Source of the DNA: Acanthaster planci
Lineage: Eukaryota > Echinodermata > Asteroidea > Valvatida > Acanthasteridae
Direction: 5' to 3'
Assembly (NCBI RefSeq): GCF_001949145.1
Contig: NW_019091646.1
Coordinates: 50,977-89,326 of the forward strand
DNA length: 38,350 bases
Each line of letters starts with the position of its first letter. The stretch's first letter is position 1. Under the pieces are notes generated by a model that saw only the letters and a program-made list of their open reading frames with translations, was not told where the DNA came from and did not search any database. Positions 11,147-21,544 of the stretch are shown piece after piece. Both the position numbers and the translations under genes were made by a program.

Positions 11147-11659
11147 ATAATAGAGCAGCCACGCATAAACCTCTTCCTTCTCGGAATAATGCTGAACTCC
11201 TGGTGATCTGCTTCTAATTTGTGTTTGGTATTGTCTAACGATCTTCTGTTCGGTGGGATTTTCTAGCAACGCGACAACCATGGCTGCATGGGACGTCGTT
11301 TGCCCACCTTTTGAATTTGTGACAGCAGCTTTTAGCATTTTGTTATGTGCTTCGACAGTCATACTTTGGCTTCAGCCAACAATCCTTTGAGTGCTATAAC
11401 AAACTTCCTTTTGTACTTCTTCCATTGGGAGCTGCACGTATCTGCAAATCCTATCGACAGGTCAGCCCCAGCTGCCATACACGTTGGTTTCAATGTCAGT
11501 TCAACCGCCTCTAACAGCATGGCGTTCCATCACCTATGCATGATGTTCATCCAGTGTCCCTTTGGCGTCAAAGTTGGTCTCGTCATAACTAGTGGGGGGG
11601 GGTTGCCTGTTGGTTACAGTTTGACCCTCGCGACAAAAATAGCAAAAGGTCACATTAAT
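11147..11659. other. No recognisable gene
   Basis: Open stretches on both strands (11084-11362 minus, 11345-11761 plus) show no domain. The plus one runs into the dispersed repeat. Confidence 0.35.
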
Positions 11660-11883
11660 ATGCATAATTATAATAATTATGATCATAAAAATATGAATAG
11701 GAATGAGGATAGGGTCAAAAATTATAGTACAGATTTGACCTTTGGCAAGGGATGGGCATAGGTGGTGTATGGGATAAAATAAGAATAAAGGCATAGAACG
11801 GGGTAAAAATTTTGGGTACAATTTGACCTTGCTTGTGATAAAAAATAGTGGATGAGTAGAAGGTGTGACTTCATGGAAAAATA
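11660..11883 (+). repeat. Dispersed repeat, copy 1
   Basis: This interval aligns along most of its length with the reverse complement of 20124-20368. Shared blocks include aataattatgatcataaaa, atatgaataggaatgagg, gggtacaatttga and atagtggatgag, interrupted by small indels. Both copies start at an atgcataa-type sequence and end at catggaaaaatac. No protein is encoded consistently. The size and lack of coding fit a short non-autonomous element or a terminal repeat fragment; no target-site duplication is clear. Confidence 0.75.
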
Positions 11884-12987
11884 CTGACGGGCCAACAGGA
11901 GATCCAAAAGTAAGTAGGAAGCGATAATTCCTAAACAAAAGGACCGTACGTGCAGCCGGGTTGTGAGTGATAATTCCTTTAAAAAAAGGCTGTCGGCCCC
12001 CCAATGGCATCCAGAAGTAATCTTATGTTTGTATGAAAGACTGGTTGTGGGATGTCAACAATGTACTAATACTCACACTACGTATGAATTTCTATGTCCG
12101 GAGTAATTTGGTGATTTAAAAAATAAAATTAATGGTTGATACAAACAAGACTTGTAAATAAAGCGTTGGTGTCATTGCGACAGAAACGTGTTTGTTATTA
12201 TTCAACCGCTCTATTTGTAGGGTTTATGTCATCTATATAAATAAACGGTGTCATGCGACATTGTAAGGTGTTGTCATATCAATAGAATAATAACAATTAC
12301 CGCTAATGGGCCAATAGGGAGACATTTCCATAAGAACGTGCACACATTTTTTCCAACTTTACTGTCCCACAATTCAATATTCCCTAGTCTGACCTGAACC
12401 AAGCTTTGCATGTTTTCCATTTTAGATCCTAATCTAGCATCTATCAGATTTGGATCAGTAAAANTTCGTATTTGTAAATATAATCTCTATTAAGAAATGA
12501 CGCTATACCTCCTTCAGAAAATGAAATAAAAGCGGACGTAACATTGTGAAAGTGGCATTTTGTTGAACACGATCAATCACGTAAGATGGCCGGTCCTCAA
12601 ACAAAAGTCGTTTGGTCCCCAAAATGTAACGCATTGCCGTCGTGTATACCCACTTATAGTTGGGATATAGCCGGTAGTCTCAAATACGGTCTCTGAATTT
12701 CGCAATGTACATATGATTGACTCGAACAAACCAGACTCGATGAAACCAGAAGGATCAAGAAATCGGGCATTGTTGGAAGAGAGAACGACGACGCCAGCAA
12801 AGGCCACTATTAAAGATATAATATTTTCTCAAAGATTGAAACTGAAAAACGATCGATACGTCGGTATCGAAAAGTTTCGGGATGTACCTTAGTAAAGATA
12901 AGTGATTATCACCAGACTATGCAGAAGGGCTTCCCAATGGCTTCCGGACGAGGGATTAACCTAACGGAGAGGGAGTGCCTTTAAACA
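11884..12987. other. No recognisable gene; contains one ambiguous base
   Basis: One N is present at 12464. Open stretches overlap on opposite strands at 12577-12807, and neither matches a known family. I see no repeat or transposon trace. Confidence 0.35.
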
Positions 12988-13497
12988 ATGATACCATCAC
13001 CGAAGTGGACGACGCGTGTATTGGATAGAACAAAGCACCAGATCATCGCGTTCGCTACCACCTTCTGCATCATCAGCACCACCGCCCATCGTATACTGTA
13101 CACCATGGCCCAGGGATTTTTTGGACCCGATTTCAACACCGAGGAGGAGTGGGTGAGAATGGAAGCCCTTGTGACCCTATGTGGGGCCAGTTCGTTCCCC
13201 CACCCGCACCTCATGCATCACCTGTGCATCCTCCCAGTTGGGAAATGTGTAAGTAAAGTTCGTTATCAGTACCACACTCCCATAGTCTGTTGGAAACTAA
13301 CGGCTACCTCTGTTCCTTCCGTAAGTTTAATGGCTTCTTTCTTTCCTTGTAACTCGCAGATGCTGCTTGTCATGCCCAATTTTTCGATGAAGAGGCGGAA
13401 GTCATCGACCAAACCCTGTCCGATAACTCTTTTTTATGTACTTTTCTTTTCTTTTTATGTACATGTATTTATTCGCTTTTGTTTACTGTCTTCGTAA
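12988..13497 (+). other. Unassigned open stretch, 169 codons from ATG
   Basis: This is one of the longest + strand open stretches in the window, starting at an ATG. The middle part (GFFGPDFNTEEEWVRMEALV) looks protein-like, whereas the C-terminal third is Phe/Leu-rich and resembles translated T-rich non-coding DNA. A GTAAGT-like donor sequence follows at about 13248 (gtgtaagta), so the real exon, if any, could end there. A shorter minus-strand frame is also open. I do not recognise the protein. Confidence 0.3.
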
Positions 13498-13724
13498 CGC
13501 AAGCGATGAATACAGCGATGAAACTTGAGTAAAACAGATTTGGTTTATTTCCTTTTATATGCAGACGACGATGTATTTCCGCCGTTTCGACCCGTCGCCC
13601 GGGCAAGCCCAGCTATGGCCCCCGCGCAGGAGCCACCAGTGGCCCCTTCACCTAACCTGGCCCCCGTTCCCATCACTCCAGCCAATGATGACCTCTACCA
13701 CAGAGGTGACCATCCGTTAAAAAA
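13498..13724. other. Unassigned Pro/Ala-rich open stretch
   Basis: The + frame at 13525-13728 is rich in Pro and Ala (for example APAQEPPVAPSPNLAPVPIT). It sits directly before the integrase trace but does not look like integrase. It may be unrelated sequence joined by a deletion or insertion. Confidence 0.3.
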
Positions 13725-14071
13725 ATAAATCGGGCAAGGCGCTGGTGAATGCTTTCAAGACTAATGTCAGATCCAGCGGCAGACCTCCCGTGAAGATTCA
13801 CACAGATAAAGGCAGTGAATTTACCAACCGTCCGTTCCAAAAAATGCTTGAAACGGAAGGGATACATTTCTATACGATCAACAGCGAGGTCAAAGCATCC
13901 GTGGCACGCTCAAGTCTCGCATGTGGCGGTACTTTACGTGGGAAAGCACGTTGAAATACATCGACGGGTTAGGGCAACTGGTGGCCACTACAAGCATTCG
14001 CATCATCGTACCATTGGAATGAAGCCCGTCAACGGCGCTAATGAAAGCGTTGTTTGGAAACGTCTCGTCTG
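13725..14071 (+). pseudogene. Polinton-type integrase, remnant A, part 1
   Basis: The + strand reads NAFKTNVRSSGRPPVKIHTD and then KGSEFTNRPF, followed by a block around EGIHFYTINSEVKAS, as in the catalytic core of retroviral-type (DDE) integrases of the sort carried by Polintons and by the F54H12.3-like transposon genes. The second catalytic aspartate is present at 13804-13806. The third acidic residue is not seen: the reading gives SVARS where the family has a glutamate. The frame breaks near 13900, after which two other frames give MWRYFTWESTLKYIDG and HHRTIGMKPVN. The first catalytic aspartate and N-terminus are missing. The gene is cut at 14071 by the inserted element and continues at 17411. 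Confidence 0.75.
14069..14071. repeat. Target-site duplication CTG, left copy
   Basis: CTG abuts the left terminal inverted repeat of the 3.3-kb element. The identical triplet abuts the right end at 17408-17410. Confidence 0.7.
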
Positions 14072-17000
14072 CGTTTTCACAAAGTGACGAATATATGCAC
14101 ATTGTGACTGAAAGCACAGTTTTGAGAAAATCGCGTTTGAAGTTGGGCATTTTTTAAATTTGCGGTTTCACACATTTTTCTGTAGAAAATGTCTATTATT
14201 TTCACATAACACCAAAGTTAAATTGTTAAATGCTACGTTTAGACATACGTTTTAAGCATTCACTCTTTCATTTAAGAACTAGGGTCCACGAAACTTTTTC
14301 GCCAGTACGTGAAAACGCAAAATCCAGAGTTCAATGAATTCGCCCCCCTTCCATTGTGGATTCGCCGCTTTCTGAAAACGCGCCCCCACTCATTGGCGGT
14401 TTCATGAATCGACGAACAACCTCTATCACTGGTGTACCTTCACAGAACGCGCAAATATAGGATGGGTTCGAAATTGAACACAAAGGGGAAAAGGTGTTAT
14501 TGTTTTTCAACATGGCGCTGTCCGAGAGAGTTCGTTGTCTAATCTCTAGGTTTAATTTTGCAATGTCTGTACACTATTACATTGTGTTTATGTAAGTTTG
14601 AAATAAAAGAATACTTGTTGTCTCGAGATCATTTGAAATGCCTTCTTCTTTGTAAAAAAATTTAAGGAATGTGGGTGATGGACTGCATTATATAATAATA
14701 TAACTTAAAGGAAATTACCAGTCCTAGTAGGCCTAACAGTAGGCCTACTACCCACAACCCTGGCAAAAATAGCCAAGCAAAAGTGTATGCCAGTCTAGGC
14801 CTATTTCGTCTTCTTAATTAAGGCTAGGCCTAATTGAAAAACTTGGCTCAAAGGTTAAAGGCATGCTATGAGATCTGCGTTTTCCAAGCTGGTATAATCT
14901 TATCCCTTTGTCAGTTTCTGGCTTATTAGTGGCATTGATATGATTGAGAGTTGTTTATGGAATGCTAATCCAGGCTTAGGCCTACCCCTACATAGAATTC
15001 TAGTCTGGACTTGCACCAAACTCTGAGAACCAAGCCTTAGGTTGTATTCATGGTTCACGACATCTGGTAATTTGCCAGTAGATTTTTCAAATATCACGGA
15101 TGGGTTTTCCAAGTTTGTCAGACATTTGCATGCTTAGGAGACATACTACGACACAGCAATAGTTTCACGCCTCAGGCAATGGGTATTATTGAAACTCAAG
15201 GTCACAGCAAGGTTGACCTTGAGATGTCGTACAACGGTTTTTCACCATAAAGGTCAAAAACTCTCGGTTGTCACAGAGATTTGCATCTTCTTACAGGGCA
15301 AAGCTAACATAGGCAAGCCAAGAAAAGCTGAAATAACTTTAAAATGTGGCATCAGTTCCTGTTTGGACATTAACAAGGAATGGCTAAGATCAGAGAGTGG
15401 AAAATATTTGATGCTAATACTGTCTCCCCTAAATATCAAAAGCAACCCTATTACATGTCCTGGGGAATGTTACAGGGAATGAGTAACCCTAAGTCGTTCC
15501 ATTGGTGTATTCATTTGTCACCATATTTTCTACTTGTACAGGATTCAGCTGGCCCCACAGCTCCACATCGACTAATTTTCGGGCTTCAAGGTGTCACAAC
15601 TAACTTGAATTTCAACATGTCTGCAAAGAATTCGTAAACTTCACTCTTTCAAAGTAAACCTACAGACCTATTGGTCTAAACTCTAAAGAATGGACAAATA
15701 CAGAATGCAGTTAAATTTAGTTTGTTTCGTTGCCAGTTTGTTTTTCAGACAACTTATGACTAATGCCGATTCTTTTTTCCCCCTTTTTTCCCTATTTTGT
15801 TTTCTTCAATCCCATACAGATTTGTCCAAATAAACACTAATAGGATACTGCAGACCGAAGATCCACTTTGACCCAGACTTGCAACCGATGCCAAAGACAA
15901 GCTGAAAGTAATGAAGGTAGGCCCTATTTGTAAGGAGGTATTTCATGGGAATTACTGCCAAGCAGTTAAAAACCCATTCTGGAGTACATTTTTAGTACAA
16001 TAATGCAATGGTTGAGTTGCAGGGCTATAAAAAAAGGAAACTAATCTGCATTAGACTCACTACTGGGTGTTTTACATTTAAAATAATTGACTGTTGGGTT
16101 CCAAAGTATATTCAACTTTAAAGCAATGCTATCCATTTTCTTCCCGGCATAGCTTTGTGGACATTCACAGAAATTCATTACAAGAAGGACATCAGGGGTG
16201 GCCGTAAAAAGGATGAGCATTTGTCTTCAGTAAAATTATATAAACGTCTTTTACTTCTTTTTTAACATGATTTTGATTTTGTGCATTTCCCCCAACAGTT
16301 TCATATTTATCCAAACTGGTTTTCCTTCAACAAAATTGTTGGTCTGCAGTTTTGGGATCATTCTTCTTTGAGTTAAGCATCGCATGGGTTACTTTACTTA
16401 AAAAATACTACAGGCTCCGCAGACTTGATAGTATTGTGCGAATTTAAGCCATTTATTCCCCTTTTGCTCATAATCACGTTTCTACAACGAATTGGTTACA
16501 TTATAAAGTAACTTTTGACATGACAATTTATATCATCGTAAAAAGAAAATGCAAATACAACATGACTGGAATTCTGATATACAAATATGCAATAAATACT
16601 TAAGAACGAATCATGTTTGTACATGGTTTAAGCTGTTGGGGTTTGATTTTTTTCCTCTCAAACTTAACGGTTTACGGTTCCCTTTACGGTTTCGCCAAAT
16701 TTAACATGATGGTTTTGGGAGATCTTTAAAAATGTGGATTTAAGTATAAACATACACATGGCCAAAATTTCCCCTTAGATCCTCATGGATTTAGTCTGAA
16801 GTGAAAAAATACAACCAACAAATCAGTAACAATAACACGTTTTCTAAATAGAAACCTGGAGAAGGAAAGCACAGATCAGAACAATGCATTGTTGCCAAGC
16901 ATGCCCCTACTCCGACCGAAATACATGGAAATGAAGTATCTACTTACCATTATTGATTTTCAAGAACTGTTTTTCTGCAAAGGATAGTATAAATCACAGA

Positions 17001-17407
17001 AATTCCACTAAGATGTCGACACTGGCCCTCGGAAGGAAGGCAGAGCAGAGTAGAACTGCCATTCTATGCAAGTTCATGTGGCAAATCCATTGACATTTTG
17101 CGTTTTCATCAAGTAACAAATCTGTGTGCAGTGCTATTTCATAGGCGCTTGCCCGGTGATTAAGTTGCCCTGTTGATTTTGTGTTTTCACATAGTGGCGA
17201 ATCCAGATTTGCCTTTTTGTGGAAAACACTAATCTGCAATAGTGGCCGATTCGCCGTTTTTGTTATTTTCAAAACTAGCAAAAATACACATTTTTAAGAC
17301 TTCAAATTTTGAAGGAATGTTAAGCACATAAAAACAGTCAGAATATCCTAAAAACGAAATTGGTAAAAAAAATCGATTTAGGACGGATTTGTCACTTTGT
17401 GAAAACG
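14072..17407. mobile_element. PIF/Harbinger-like non-autonomous DNA transposon inserted in the integrase
   Basis: The ends are perfect 17-bp inverted repeats: cgttttcacaaagtgac at 14072-14088 and its reverse complement at 17391-17407, extended to about 21 bp with one mismatch. The element is flanked by CTG at 14069-14071 and at 17408-17410. Removing the element with one CTG rejoins the integrase trace. Three-base CWG or TWA duplications are known for PIF/Harbinger elements. No transposase or Myb-like protein is recognisable in its 3336 bases. Variants of the end sequence recur inside near both ends (for example tgttttcacatagtggcg near 17183 and ctgaaaacgc near 14372), perhaps as subterminal binding sites. 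Confidence 0.8.
14725..14750. repeat. Small inverted repeat with aggcct cores
   Basis: Arms tagtaggcct (14725-14734) and aggcctacta (14741-14750) are exact reverse complements around a 6-base loop. Similar taggcct motifs recur at about 14797, 14824 and 14978, all inside the inserted element. This is common low-complexity decoration in some marine invertebrate genomes. Confidence 0.5.
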
Positions 17408-17410
17408 CTG
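17408..17410. repeat. Target-site duplication CTG, right copy
   Basis: CTG follows the right terminal inverted repeat. Together with the left copy it is the expected footprint of one transposition event into the integrase gene. Confidence 0.7.
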
Positions 17411-17656
17411 CGGTCTGTATGCGCCACTAAGACACCCGCTAAATTTCAGTTTAAAGTGGGGGATAAGGTACGAGTCAGTAAACGGCGGCTGTCCTTTGAA
17501 AAGTCCTACCTCCTATCCTTGTCTGAGCAGATATTTACAGTAGCCAAACTTAGTGGGCGGCAAAAAACCGTGTACGCATTAAAAGTTTATAACGGTGAAG
17601 CCATTTGCAGTTCATTTCACAAGGATGAATTGCAAAACGTGCGAGAAACCCCTTAG
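17411..17656 (+). pseudogene. Polinton-type integrase, remnant A, part 2 (C-terminal domain)
   Basis: The + reading gives AKFQFKVGDKVRVSKRRLSF (about 17440-17500), then a block with EQIFTVAKLSGRQKTVYALK and a terminal SSFHKDELQNV before the stop at 17654-17656. This is the beta-rich C-terminal DNA-binding domain of Polinton-type integrases. The segment is nearly intact over 75 codons. Relative to the reading just after the insertion point it needs one frame change near 17430. Together with 13725-14071 it covers the distal half of the core and the whole tail of one integrase. Confidence 0.8.
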
Positions 17657-17702
17657 TAGAGGGGAGAAAGTGATTGGGAAGCGCAGGAGAGTATTTCGTT
17701 AA

Positions 17703-18906
17703 ATGGTTGGGGTATCTTTCGTCGTTTTCATCATGTCACCGTACCCAAACAATACCCTTTCAAGGTACACCGCGCACCTGGTCAAACAAATTAATCTGAT
17801 CGGACACTGGGAGGTTGCCCTGACCGAGATCATTGTCCTTTCATGTGGTACAACAATAATTCGTTCCTGTACAGCGAACGCAGCCGAGTGCAAACGCACG
17901 CTAGAATATCGCACGGGTTTTACACATCCGCGCAGGAAATCAAAGATGCCAATCAACGCCGAAATGACGGATGCGGCTAAATATAGGCCTAATATCGTCA
18001 TCACCTTGGATAGGAACATGGGGAGAGATAGAAGATAGAAGTCCGAAAGGGGGGGCGTACATTTATTTTGACGATTATTTGCATCGCATGTTGGAATTAA
18101 AATACAAGAAAGTGAGCGAAAACGGCGTTTTCGTTAAGAGTAACTGAGCAAAAAATACCCATCGTATTGTGCGCCAAAGAAGTCGAATTTAGCGTATTCT
18201 TTGGATCCAAAGAGCCAATCGCAGAACTCCTCCTTACATTTGTCCCCCCTGGAACATCTTTTCACGCAAATGCGAAAAGTGCTTACATTATTTATACATC
18301 CAGGACGTTTTCCGACCTTTTGGCACATAACTCACAAACCACGCGGGCTACGCATAGATTTGGCTCGTGAACGCCGTCGTCCTGAGTACATTCAAAACCA
18401 GAGAACACGTATTTAGCCACTTCTATTTTGGCCCTTTCCTTTTTCTCTTTCCACCCTCACTACAGTAACGCTCCATATTCCTACCTGTGTCAGCGTTTTG
18501 GAGATCGATTGATCTCAATGATCCCAACAGTACTTTTGGGTACAGTCGTGCTTTCCGCACTTGCCATTCATATTTACGTTCACGAACACATCTCGCAGCG
18601 CTTGCAATGGTTATACGTTTGACTGTTTTTTCTTGATTCGTTTACCCTAACACTGCTAGTCTTTAAAATTGCGGTTGCATTCCGAACAGTACATCCACGT
18701 GTCTTTCTTACCCTTTGGGCAGCCGGGAGACATTGCACATGACTACCCACGCATCTCGTGTGTCTTTTCTGTCACATTGTACCCTACTTTAAAAAATGCT
18801 TTTATGGACGTTAATCAGATTGTAATGATTGTTGTGAAAGTACAGGTAAATAGTATGCCGTCGGATGAGCCCTTTGAAAATGGCAGCGTTGAAATGATCG
18901 TGGGAT
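17703..18906 (+). pseudogene. Probable Polinton minor-capsid (penton-like) protein, remnant A
   Basis: The open stretch at 17703-18038 contains YPNNTLSRYTAHLVKQINLI followed by GHWEVALTEI. I recognise this N-terminal pattern (a Tyr-Pro-Asn-Asn-Thr block, then a Gly-x-Trp-Glu-Val strand) from a virion-type protein that accompanies integrase in Polinton-like elements. The end of the trace (about 18805-18906) reads NQIVMIVVKVQVNSMPSDEP and FENGSVEMIV, fitting the C-terminal strand pair of the same protein. The part between is broken by stops and frame changes, though IYFDDYLHRMLEL is readable near 18060. It follows the integrase by under 50 bases. The capsid role is inferred from the family. Confidence 0.5.
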
Positions 18907-19489
18907 AACTCCAAAATACGGTATTCGGGTCAGACGTCCTGAAATTTGCGAACTTCTTCAATACAGTCCTTCCTTCAGGCCCTCTTTAGCGTGCAAATCT
19001 ATGGCCAAGTATTCTTGTTCTTTCTTTTATCTCTTTTACATTGGGGTGATTTTTCTGTAATAGCTATCCCTGTCACGATTGCCCTGGTGCAGCACAGTTA
19101 TCTTAAATCTGAATGATCGAGCTCTTACTGTGTAACATATTTTGAATTTTCAACACGCCATGAGTTTGGGTCTTGCCCCCTTTTTGCATCCGCATGTGCA
19201 CGAAATGAATATCAACCCTGTGGTCCGATTGAATAAACTGGTAGGGCTGCAACACTTGTTCGATATGAGCCAAAATCTTTCGACTGTTAATTCGTCGACT
19301 CCTAAAAATGACAAAGCAATGGGCAAAATTCAGGTAAGTTGACTGAAACACCAACTTTACTCTGTCTTAAGCGTGGAGACCGTCCGTTAACCTCTCCAAA
19401 ATGCTCTCACAAAATGGAACCCAGGCGTGGTAAAAACTCTCGTTATGATAAATGATCCATATTCCTGAACTGTACTATGTCGTGGCCTG
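18907..19489. other. Unassigned
   Basis: Overlapping open stretches at 19142-19342 (+) and 19103-19354 (-) match nothing I know. This could be decayed sequence of Polinton remnant A. No terminal repeat is seen. Confidence 0.3.
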
Positions 19490-20070
19490 ATACTTTTTTA
19501 CACATTTCTCATAAACGTCTACGTTATCGTAAAAATCTTGCGGCCTTTCCACGCCAATCTTTTTCCTTGGCGGCTGGTTCTTCTCGTCCTCTGAAGAAAT
19601 CTTCACCGCCCGCCATGTCCACTACTTTCGTCCATTCGCATACCCTCAAAAGCAGCCCAAGGATCATCATCATTGCTGAAGTAGTCATCGGCGTTACCGT
19701 GCCCGTGGGGTTGCAGGGCGCCGTCTCCAGTCAACTCAGCACGAATTCTCTTCCTGGGTGGTTGGGTCTTCCCATCCTCGTCCTTCATTAGTTCTTCATT
19801 GGTCACCATGCCCATCCATTTGCATACCTTCCTCAAATTCCGCAAGGGGATCGGCGTCTAACCAGATGGTTAGATAACTGTGCCCGTCGACACAGGTAAA
19901 TCCGGTAAAATCTTCTTTGACTCAGATCGCACAGCTTATGAAGAGCGTACGTCCTTTCATCTTCGTTGAGTTCAAAAGTCTCGAAGATGACACCAAGTTC
20001 CTCGTAGGTTTGACAACTGTTTATCCCTTGGTAGGGTGAAGCAAAAGCTTCACCACTGATGATAAGTCAG
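19490..20070 (-). other. Unassigned minus-strand coding-like stretch with tandem duplication
   Basis: On the minus strand a frame open from about 20070 to 19843 contains YEELGVIFETFELNEDERTY and ALHKLCDLSQ, which looks like real protein. Further down, 19603-19845 is open and acidic, with PPRKRIR resembling a nuclear localisation signal. Two similar modules occur about 187 bases apart: DADPLAEFEEGMQMDGHG (about 19805-19861) and DDDPWAAFEGMRMDESSGHG (about 19607-19672), with QPPRKRIR and QPPRKKIG repeating at the same spacing. The protein is not recognised. It could be host exons or part of the adjacent DIRS or Polinton remains. Confidence 0.4.
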
Positions 20071-20123
20071 TACCGATTTCATTTTACAGATTTTATTGTC
20101 TTGTACACGCCCGCCACTGCTTC

Positions 20124-20368
20124 GTATTTTTCCATGACCTCACACCTTCGACTCATCCACTATTTTTTTTTATCATAAGCAAGATCAAATTGTACCCAAA
20201 AGTTTTACCCCGTTCTGCTTCATTCCAATTTTACCCCATACACCAACCTGTGCCAGACTTTCTGACCTTATGCTTACCTCTTACCAAAAGTCAATCTGTG
20301 CCTGAATTTTTGGCCCTATCCTCATTCCTATTCATATTTTTATGATCATAATTATTATACTTATGCAT
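20124..20368 (-). repeat. Dispersed repeat, copy 2 (inverted relative to copy 1)
   Basis: The reverse complement of this interval aligns with 11660-11883 through most of its length, including gggtacaatttgatcttgct and atagtggatgag. It is about 20 bases longer than copy 1 because of indels (a ggcacaggt-type segment is present only here). It directly abuts the 3' side of the DIRS-like element, so it could be an insertion there or part of that element. Confidence 0.75.
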
Positions 20369-20420
20369 TTTAATGCCACCATCTTCAAGGATCAAATGGT
20401 GCTATATTTCAAGGACAAAG

Positions 20421-20545
20421 TGTGCCCAAATGACCACTACTGGGGGGAAAGCTTAAAACCTGATTCGTTCCCAACTGAGGGATAAGGCATCAATTGACTC
20501 TGCCCCAGGATAAGGCTTCCATGGGACATATCTGGGAAGCTTAGC
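20421..20545 (-). pseudogene. DIRS-like post-RNase H segment
   Basis: The minus strand reads RYVPWKPYPGAESIDALSLS followed by WERIRF and, after a stop, AFPPVVVIW. A conserved RY-x-x-W-P-PG-A...DA-S...W...AFPP pattern follows the RNase H in DIRS-type polyproteins. It is the last recognisable part of the element before the dispersed repeat. Confidence 0.65.
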
Positions 20546-20619
20546 ATTAAGCCTTGATGAGATCCACCTTGGGTGTGTGTTCCTTAGAAAATATTGCGAA
20601 AACTTCTCGGTTTAGCATC

Positions 20620-21318
20620 CACACTCTGTCTCATCCAGAAATTGCCTTGATTTCCTGTTCGCTGTAACATTTTAAACTCCACGTAGACGAGAAACTGACA
20701 CCCATATGGATTTAGAAATACACTGAAGCCATAGCTCCGTCGCTACCTCATTACAGACTGGAGACTTAGAGCTTCCCTTGTGATCTATATAGTAGTAGTG
20801 TTGTCAAGATTGGGTTTGTTATGTACAGAGCGGAGTTTACTGCAAAAGGATTTCATGGCAAGGAATGCAGCCAAAAGCTCAAGGTAGTTGATATTATTGG
20901 CAGTTTACAACTTTTCAGTGTCCTTCCAGCGGCCTCCAATAGCAGCGGTGCCCTCTGTAACACCCCATCCTTGTTCTGACGCATCTAAGGCAATTTCTAA
21001 GTCAGGTGCCCCCCGACTGATTTTGGAAAAGGCGTTGTCAATATTATCTTTCCACCAAATAATCTCACTCCAAGCGGCCCTAGAGAGTTTCATTCTGCCG
21101 GTCAAAGAGACCAAAATTGTTTCTGAGGGCAATAGTTTTTTCCCTCTCCAAAGTTCGGAAGTAAAAGGGGGCCGTATTGGACTGCAGGAAAAGTCGCTAC
21201 GAGTCTGCCAAGAATGGATGCGACTGATGATACTGCGTGTTTCTTGGGCAAGCAAATTGATGCAAGTGGCTTTTACTTCTTCTTTCTTACTTCCTGGCAA
21301 TCGAACTTCCATATTCAC
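20620..21318 (-). pseudogene. DIRS-like RNase H region
   Basis: The long frame 21318-20905 begins at MNMEVRLPGSKKEEVKATCI and later contains SRAAWSEIIWWKDNIDNAF and DLEIALDASEQGWGVTEGT, where the aspartate in DAS is the first RNase H catalytic residue and the G-W-G block follows. The frame is open for 137 codons, making this the best-preserved part of the element. Past 20900 the trace continues as NINYLELLAAFLAMKSFAVN and, after breaks, as VTANRKSRQFLDETEC near 20635, fitting the C-terminal part of the domain. Confidence 0.8.
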
Positions 21319-21322
21319 CGAG

Positions 21323-21544
21323 TTAATTATAAACCCTGTTCAAGCTCTTGCTGAGGTGTGAATACGGACTTCTTAGTATGAATAGTAAAACTAGGCTTTC
21401 CAGGAGCTTTGTTGTGTCTTGAACAGCCTGCGTAGCTCTCTCTTTTGATGGCGACAACAGAAAAGTGTCATCAAGGTAACCAGTTATGATTTGCCAAATG
21501 CTTCGCAGCTTAGTAAAAGGGGTTTTCAAGATCTTTGTGAACAA
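21323..21544 (-). pseudogene. DIRS-like reverse transcriptase catalytic segment
   Basis: The minus frame reads MFTKILKTPFTKLRSIWQII and then TGYLDDTFLLSPSKERATQA. YLDD is the metal-binding box of the RT, here with both aspartates retained. The following helix (VQDTTKLLESLVL) fits the segment linking this box to the next strand. A frame change is needed to pass into the RNase H frame at about 21330. Confidence 0.75.

Noticed and set aside
11534-12010. 158-codon minus-strand open frame
   Set aside because: It runs antisense through the dispersed repeat and is rich in Ile runs from AT repeats; the second repeat copy does not keep the frame.
20888-21361. 157-codon plus-strand open frame
   Set aside because: It lies antisense to the clearly recognisable DIRS-like RNase H on the minus strand.
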